Position numbers and translations under genes: made by a program. A stretch of 10,979 nt of DNA from a candidate division LCP-89 bacterium (GTDB taxonomy: Bacteria > Electryoneota > B3-LCP), in assembly GCA_025774735.1 (NCBI GenBank), contig JALGZU010000120.1, positions 1 through 10,979 on the forward strand, in the 5' to 3' direction. Under the pieces are notes generated by a model that saw nothing but the letters and a program-made list of their open reading frames with translations, had not been told where the DNA came from and did no database searches. Shown here piece after piece: positions 7,091-10,979 of this stretch (within the stretch, counting starts at the first letter, position 1; each line of letters opens with the position of its first letter).

Positions 7091-8028
7091 TTCAGTGTGT
7101 TGATGCGTTCTTCCACCTTAACCAGGTCGGTGATGCGGATGCCGAAATTCTCGTCGATGACCACCACTTCGCCCCGGGCAAACTTCCTGTCATTGATCAA
7201 CAGATCCACGGGTTCACCCGACAGTTTGTTCAGCTCCACGATCGATCCGGGGCCTAAATCCAGGATATCGCGAATGAACATGCTGGTGCGTCCCAACTCG
7301 ATAACAACGGGCAGTTCAACATCCATGAGTACATCAATATTCTGGGCACTGCCCCCGGCAGCCTCCGGCCCGAGTTCCTCGAACGCTGCAGCCCGGACTT
7401 CCGGCGCCTCACCCATCGCTTCGTCATCATCGAGATGCATGGGCGGCAGCGGGGGATCCCCATCTTGCTCGACAGGGGCTTCCCTCCGGAGGGTCTCAAT
7501 ATCCTGCATGGTCTGCGATGACAGGAGCAGGGTCAACCTTCCGGGATCAAATCCCTGGACGCCCAAAAGAACATCCGCCCTGAAGAAGGATTCCCACTCT
7601 TCTCCCCGGCTCTCGACGGCTTCGAGTGAAGTCTTCACTTCGCCCAGTTTAATGTCTGCATCAGAAAGGCCGTTTAATCCTTCGCTGATGATGCCATTGA
7701 CCTGATTCAACAACTCCCCGATGCTTTCGAGATGGTCGTCAGCCGAAAACTCCGCTTTGCCGTCTCCCATGCGCATCAGGTCCGCCCACACCGCAGCCCA
7801 GCGGGGTGAGAGGATAAAGGCCAGCTCATCTGAAAACCCTTCAGTGAAAACCGCCAACGCACAGACCGACTCGCCCGGATAATCTGACGCCAGTTGTTCC
7901 AGATCTACCGGCTGAATCTCGCCCAATTGCACTTTGGTTTCATGATTTAAAGCCATACTGAGAGAGCTGGCAACACTCTCAAAAATGGGCCCTAAAATCT
8001 GTGTTACGTTTTCGAGAGAATTCGTCAT
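7087..8028 (-). CDS. fliY: Flagellar motor switch protein FliN with an N-terminal CheC-like domain (FliY-like)
   Basis: This is the C-ring switch subunit. The C-terminal SpoA/FliN domain (about 230-308) contains LMDVELPVVIELGRTSM and VDLLINDRKFARGEVVVIDE, both diagnostic. Unlike ordinary FliN (roughly 80-140 residues), the 313-residue protein has an N-terminal CheC-like domain (about 5-180), followed by an acidic, proline-rich linker (183-228), the layout of FliY in Bacillus and Thermotoga. Blocks EGFSDELAFILS (63-74) and ADLMRMGDGK (82-91) align by eye with FliY. The second CheC motif, E105-x-x-N108 in a helix, is retained, although the usual D/S four residues earlier is E101. The first motif near residues 8-20 lacks the E and N. 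The N-terminal CheY-binding peptide of Bacillus FliY is absent. A GGGGAGG site precedes the ATG; fliM ends 16 bases upstream and fliO overlaps by 4. Confidence 0.93.
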   Translation of the reverse strand: MTNSLENVTQILGPIFESVASSLSMALNHETKVQLGEIQPVDLEQLASDYPGESVCALAVFTEGFSDELAFILSPRWAAVWADLMRMGDGKAEFSADDHLESIGELLNQVNGIISEGLNGLSDADIKLGEVKTSLEAVESRGEEWESFFRADVLLGVQGFDPGRLTLLLSSQTMQDIETLRREAPVEQDGDPPLPPMHLDDDEAMGEAPEVRAAAFEELGPEAAGGSAQNIDVLMDVELPVVIELGRTSMFIRDILDLGPGSIVELNKLSGEPVDLLINDRKFARGEVVVIDENFGIRITDLVKVEERINTLK

Positions 8029-8038
8029 CTTTACGGTG

Positions 8039-8045
8039 CCTCCCC
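8039..8045 (-). promoter_or_regulatory. Strong Shine-Dalgarno site of fliN/fliY, overlapping the fliM stop
   Basis: GGGGAGG on the minus strand begins within the last base of the fliM TAG stop codon and lies 10 bases before the fliN ATG. It is the strongest ribosome-binding sequence in the window and confirms the fliN start; the overlap with the fliM stop suggests re-initiation by ribosomes finishing fliM. Confidence 0.6.
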
Positions 8046-8980
8046 TAATGAAGCGGCTTTACGCCGGGCACTCCCGTGAATTTCACCTTACCCTTCACAA
8101 AGACCGATAGTGAGTCGTCCGTTTTGGTCTCCAGCTTTAAGACGTCATCACATTGGAATGAGAGCAGCTCCCGGATGGTGATGCGGGCTTTTGACAGTTG
8201 CACGACCACCGGAATGTTTGCCGCCAGGAGATTCTGATGCAGCATGACGCGGTCAGTCTCGTTCGGTAGTTTGCTCGTCCCGATCACCGCCTGGCTGGAG
8301 AGCTGCGGTAGAATTGGTTCGAGAATGTAATAAGGGATGCAGACGTTCATCTGGTAGCTGAGCCCCTTGACCTTCACCTCGATGAAGATGACGGCGATCG
8401 TATCCGACGACCTGGCGATCTGAACGAATTGAGGATCGGTCTCGAAGGAACTCAGTTTGCTGTCCAGGTCCGCCGCCTGACCCCAGACTTCGTTCAGCAA
8501 TTCGATCATATTGTTGATGATATTGCGAACGACATTCTGCTCTATAGCGGTGATCTCCCGGGACTCAACTGTGCCCTCCCCCGTACCACCGAGCATCCGG
8601 TCCACCAGGAAGAGGAGCAGCGAAGGGGACAGCTCCATGAGAATCTTGCCGTCCAGTTTCTGGCTTTGCAGGACGTAGATGCTCGCGGGAGAGGAGAGGG
8701 ACATGGTGTATTCGGAATAGGTGACCTGATCGATGGAAAGAAGATTCACGTCCACCATCACCCGGAGCACGGTCGATAGATAAGTCGCCAGAAGCCGCGA
8801 AAAATTCTCATGAATTGTGCGCAGGGATCGGATCTGGTCCTTCGAAATCCGGTCTGGATGTTTGAAATCGTAGACGTGGAAGCCTTTCGACTCCCCATCT
8901 CCATCCAGTTCGAATTCCTGCGATTGCGAGACGTTGGAGAGTAACGCCTCGATCTCTTCCTGTGACAGTATCTTATTCAT
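8045..8980 (-). CDS. fliM: Flagellar motor switch protein FliM
   Basis: FliM is the C-ring subunit that binds phosphorylated CheY and drives reversal of rotation. The 311-residue length is normal. The N-terminal CheY-binding peptide LSQEEIEALL (residues 5-14) is intact and is followed by a variable linker. The CheC-like middle domain starts around the YDFKHPDRISKDQIRSLR block (37-54) and contains the G131-G132-x-G134 loop that contacts FliG. The C-terminal SpoA domain (about 245-305) includes the IPVVVQLSKARITIRELL block (256-273) and pairs with FliN. The ATG at 8980 is preceded by GGAAGGG at suitable spacing. fliL lies 66 bases upstream and fliN 16 bases downstream. Presence of the CheY-binding peptide here, and its absence in the neighbouring FliY-like protein, suggests CheY-P input enters through FliM alone. 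Confidence 0.97.
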   Translation of the reverse strand: MNKILSQEEIEALLSNVSQSQEFELDGDGESKGFHVYDFKHPDRISKDQIRSLRTIHENFSRLLATYLSTVLRVMVDVNLLSIDQVTYSEYTMSLSSPASIYVLQSQKLDGKILMELSPSLLLFLVDRMLGGTGEGTVESREITAIEQNVVRNIINNMIELLNEVWGQAADLDSKLSSFETDPQFVQIARSSDTIAVIFIEVKVKGLSYQMNVCIPYYILEPILPQLSSQAVIGTSKLPNETDRVMLHQNLLAANIPVVVQLSKARITIRELLSFQCDDVLKLETKTDDSLSVFVKGKVKFTGVPGVKPLH

Positions 8981-9046
8981 CTACCCTTCCGGATTGCGGT
9001 TTGAGTTCGGTAACGGTGCATTGCCGGGCACAATCATTCGATCTCT

Positions 9047-9556
9047 CTATTGGAAGACGTACTTCACGAAGTAGAGCTTTTCCACCTGGCCTTCTTCAAG
9101 GTAGTAGTTGACCGCTTTTAACAGAGACTTGCGGATCTTTTCCCGGTAGCTGATATCCGACAAGACGGTCATCTCCTGGCCGGCCAGCAGAGTGATCAGG
9201 TTATCCCGTATTTGCGGTTCCAACCTTTCCAGATCATCCTTGATGTGCCGCTGATGATATTCCAATCCCAGGGATACCACCAGGTGACGTCGTCCTCCAG
9301 ATCTCGCCGGATTGATGACCAGACTGTTGATCATGTAGATGCCCTCATCGGGCTCCGCACTCTCGCCCTCTTCGCCGCCATGGCTGCCTCCACCGGAATC
9401 TTCCGCTTTCGCTTGTCTCTCGTCGGCGGCAACTTCATGCTGTGATGTCGTTTCGCCGGGACTGAAGAAGACGGTCTGGACCACCAGCCTCGACGCCAGC
9501 ACGACGCCGACGACGGCGAATACGATCACAATGATATTTAAAGGCTTGCCCATCAT
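9047..9556 (-). CDS. fliL: Flagellar basal-body/stator-associated protein FliL
   Basis: FliL is a single-pass inner-membrane protein that surrounds or supports the MotAB stators and affects torque and swarming. The 169-residue product has one membrane helix (about 6-30), a low-complexity acidic and glycine-rich periplasmic linker (33-72, including E-D-S-G-G-G-S-H-G-G-E-E-G-E), and the periplasmic FliL domain (73-169) with Y74-M-I-N-S-L-V-I-N, the repeated short acidic helices and the characteristic C-terminal LYFVKYVFQ. Two adjacent ATG codons (9556 and 9553) could both start; AGAGGTG lies 7 bases before the first. The gene stands 105 bases after flbD and 66 before fliM. motA and motB, frequent neighbours between flbD and fliL, are not here, so FliL's presumed stator partners are encoded elsewhere. 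Confidence 0.95.
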   Translation of the reverse strand: MMGKPLNIIVIVFAVVGVVLASRLVVQTVFFSPGETTSQHEVAADERQAKAEDSGGGSHGGEEGESAEPDEGIYMINSLVINPARSGGRRHLVVSLGLEYHQRHIKDDLERLEPQIRDNLITLLAGQEMTVLSDISYREKIRKSLLKAVNYYLEEGQVEKLYFVKYVFQ

Positions 9557-9661
9557 GGCATGACACCTCTACGTTGATATTATCTGACTTTAAATCTTCG
9601 CTTTCTTTCCAGGTTTTCCTGCAGTCGTCCTAACCTGATCCTCTCGTATCCGTATAGCCTG
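9557..9661. other. 105-base flbD-fliL gap without a convincing element
   Basis: This is the longest gap in the window. On the minus strand it is AT-rich near fliL, with a GATAATAT stretch (about 9577-9584) resembling a -10 box, but no matching -35 hexamer at the right distance and no sigma-28 or sigma-54 pattern. A weak four-bp stem (CAGG/CCTG) is too small to be a terminator. The AGAGGTG ribosome site of fliL lies at its left end. An internal promoter for the fliL-flhA part is possible but not supported by the bases alone. Confidence 0.3.
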
Positions 9662-9928
9662 CTAGGTCCCAGCCTCATCTTTTGGATGTTTCGGTTCATC
9701 GCTGACGTCCGGTTGGTTGGCGGCCTTGCGGTAGCCTTCATCGTTGTCGGAGCGGATGCGCCGCCTGAATTCCACCACCGCGGTGACGATGTCGATGATC
9801 CCTTCCTTCACCATGATTTTCTTGCCCGTTGTCAGGGTGATCAGACTGTCGGGAAGGACTTCGACGAACTCGATCAAGTCGCTGTTGACGACCAACGAAG
9901 ATCCGTTCAGTTTAGTCAATTCAATCAT
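9662..9928 (-). CDS. flbD: FlbD/SwrD family flagellar protein
   Basis: An 88-residue protein of the small FlbD family. The pattern M-I-E-L-T-K-L-N-G (1-9), V-N-S-D-L-I-E-F-V-E (14-23), P-D-S-L-I-T-L-T-T-G-K-K (26-37) and V-K-E-G-I (40-44) is the family signature, and position between flgE and fliL is its classic site in spirochaetes and Firmicutes. It is unrelated to the Caulobacter transcription regulator of the same name. The Bacillus member, SwrD, raises motor torque and is required for swarming; the biochemical role is unknown. A charged, probably disordered tail from about residue 60 (R-R-R-I-R-S-D-N-D-E onwards) extends beyond the conserved core. The ATG at 9928 has AAGG 7 bases upstream. 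A strong hairpin separates it from flgE, and fliL follows after 105 bases. Confidence 0.93.
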   Translation of the reverse strand: MIELTKLNGSSLVVNSDLIEFVEVLPDSLITLTTGKKIMVKEGIIDIVTAVVEFRRRIRSDNDEGYRKAANQPDVSDEPKHPKDEAGT

Positions 9929-9953
9929 GCATGAACCTTAAGGCTTATTCTGG

Positions 9954-9981
9954 TGCCCGGCGGGGAATACCCCGCCGGGCA
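9954..9981 (-). repeat. Perfect 12-bp GC-rich stem-loop between flgE and flbD
   Basis: The arms TGCCCGGCGGGG (9954-9965) and CCCCGCCGGGCA (9970-9981) pair perfectly around a four-base loop. It begins 10 bases after the flgE stop and ends 25 bases before the flbD ATG. On the minus strand the sequence after the hairpin is CCAGAATAAGCC, without a run of T, so it does not look like a complete intrinsic terminator for flgE. It could act as a partial terminator/attenuator, or as a 3' stabiliser or processing site that lets flgE mRNA accumulate above the downstream genes. On the plus strand the following bases are only mildly T-rich and there is no plus-strand gene to end. The structure is certain from the bases; its role is inference. 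Confidence 0.85.
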
Positions 9982-9991
9982 GCCTACTTTA

Positions 9992-10979
9992 CTACATCCG
10001 CTTTATCCGTAACAGTTCATCCAACATCCGGTCCGATGTCGTAATCACCCGCGCCGAGGCCTGGAAGCCCCGCTGCGCCACGATCATATCGGCGAATTGC
10101 TTGGAAATATCTACGTTGGACATCTCCACGTATCCCGAATGGACTGAAGAGCCCAGGTTAGACAGGGGCAGACCGTAGATCGGATCACCGGAATTGCCGC
10201 TGATCCGGTAGAAGTTGTCTCCTCCTTTGAGCAATCCCTGCGGGTTGTGGAAATCAGCCAGCACGATCTGCGCCAGCGTCAGGATCTGATCGTTGGTGAA
10301 CGATCCCTGGATGGTGCCGTTCTCGTCGATAGAGACGTTGATCAGGTCCCCCATACCGTAACCGTCCTGATTCTGGACGATGGTTGTGGTAGTGCTGGAG
10401 AACTGGGTCATGCCGTCAACACCCCCGACCATACCCGCATCCAGCTCGATGTTGACGACCGGAGCGGCGCCGTTATTCGGGTTGAAAGAGAACGACAGGA
10501 CGCCTCCATTGTAATTGAACGATTCCAGCGATCCGTCATCGTTAAAGGTCACCGTCCCCGTGTTGCCGCTGATTACCTGGGCAGGGCTTTCCACCTCGAC
10601 TTCCCAGTTCCAGAGGTTGGTCGTGGCCGTCTTGGTGAAGTTGACGTTGAGGACGTGCTCACCGCCCAGGGAGTCATAGGTCACGATCGAGGTGACATGG
10701 GTGGTATCGTCCGTATCGATCACGAGGTTACCGGCCGCCAGTCCTCCCGGAGGTGTGGTCGTGTTCGGCGATGCATACACCGTGACGCCCCCGCCTCCCA
10801 GGTCGGTGATGTTGGTGATCAGACCGGTGGTCTCATCCGCTTCAAGGGTCAGATTCGTTACGATGGCGGCACCGCCGTAGGACGGTACGAAGGAGTCGGA
10901 AGCCACCAGAGTCGAGGCCAAGCCGTCCGTCCAGTTGGTACTCCAGGCGCCTCCACCGGCCCCATTGTCGAAGACCTGG
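9992..10979 (-). CDS. flgE: Flagellar hook protein FlgE, C-terminal 328 residues (runs off the right edge)
   Basis: FlgE polymerises outside the cell into the hook, the universal joint between rod and filament, and is itself an export substrate. The open frame continues to the right edge, so the true start lies outside; the first visible residues are V-F-D-N-G-A-G-G-G. The visible part has a beta-rich, Thr/Asn/Gly-rich outer domain, then the typical QNQDGYGMGDLINVSIDENG block and the LAQIVLADFHNPQGLLKGGD block, followed by the conserved D0 C-terminal helix with GYVEMSNVDISKQFADMIVA, QRGFQASARVITTSDRMLDE and L-L-R-I-K-R-M at the end. The last features distinguish FlgE from rod proteins FlgF/FlgG only together with the D-G-Y-x-x-G region, which favours FlgE. 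It ends in TAG and is followed by the strong hairpin and flbD. Confidence 0.93.
   Translation of the reverse strand, partial: QVFDNGAGGGAWSTNWTDGLASTLVASDSFVPSYGGAAIVTNLTLEADETTGLITNITDLGGGGVTVYASPNTTTPPGGLAAGNLVIDTDDTTHVTSIVTYDSLGGEHVLNVNFTKTATTNLWNWEVEVESPAQVISGNTGTVTFNDDGSLESFNYNGGVLSFSFNPNNGAAPVVNIELDAGMVGGVDGMTQFSSTTTTIVQNQDGYGMGDLINVSIDENGTIQGSFTNDQILTLAQIVLADFHNPQGLLKGGDNFYRISGNSGDPIYGLPLSNLGSSVHSGYVEMSNVDISKQFADMIVAQRGFQASARVITTSDRMLDELLRIKRM

Noticed and set aside
9553..9561. Three-base-offset start-stop mini-frame (ATG CCA TGA) overlapping the fliL start
   Set aside because: Only two codons long, with the Shine-Dalgarno too close to its ATG; most likely coincidence of the ATG-rich start region.
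9577..9607. Candidate sigma-70 promoter upstream of fliL (GATAAT-like -10)
   Set aside because: The region 17 bases further upstream reads AAGAAA, unlike a -35 box; the AT-rich stretch alone is not enough.
9954..9981. Calling the flgE-flbD hairpin a standard rho-independent terminator
   Set aside because: The stem is strong, but no T-run follows it on the minus strand and the same-strand flagellar genes continue 25 bases later; listed as a stem-loop of uncertain role instead.

Overview
The window is one continuous flagellar gene cluster, with every gene on the minus strand. Transcription therefore runs from the right edge to the left edge: flgE (3' part only) - flbD - fliL - fliM - fliN (FliY-like) - fliO - fapA/DUF342 - fliP - fliQ - response-regulator/histidine-kinase - fliR - flhB - flhA (first 48 codons only). 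Gaps are short (longest 105 bases), two gene pairs overlap by ATGA (fliN/fliO and fliP/fliQ), and no gene lies on the plus strand. No tRNA, rRNA, CRISPR array, insertion sequence or phage gene is visible, and no gene-free stretch exceeds about 105 bases.

From right to left: the hook protein gene ends at 9992 and is followed by a perfect 12-bp GC-rich hairpin just before flbD. Next come the small flagellar protein FlbD, the stator-associated protein FliL, and the rotor switch/C-ring proteins FliM and a FliN fused to a CheC-like domain. After these come the export-gate genes fliO, fliP, fliQ, fliR, flhB and flhA, interrupted twice: by a FapA/DUF342 gene between fliO and fliP, and by a 609-residue soluble REC-PAS-HisKA-HATPase kinase between fliQ and fliR. 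The cluster thus encodes the hook, the motor-switch ring and almost the whole type III export gate, plus a signalling protein and a FapA-type assembly protein co-transcribed with them.

The core order (flgE-flbD-fliL-fliM-fliN-fliP-fliQ-fliR-flhB-flhA) is the ancestral arrangement also known from spirochaetes and Firmicutes, but motA and motB, often found between flbD and fliL, are absent here. A FliY-like FliN, a FapA protein and a large soluble REC-PAS-kinase together point to a motile bacterium outside the enteric Gammaproteobacteria, with base composition somewhat above 50% GC. Deltaproteobacterial or FCB/Zixibacteria-like lineages are possible, but the sequence alone does not settle the taxon.

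The points most worth attention are the kinase embedded inside the export-gate genes, the hairpin without a U-tract between flgE and flbD, the FliN protein that appears to have lost one of two CheC-type phosphatase motifs, and the lack of recognisable Shine-Dalgarno sequences for the last four genes. No wholly new system is evident; the kinase insertion is the best candidate for undescribed biology.
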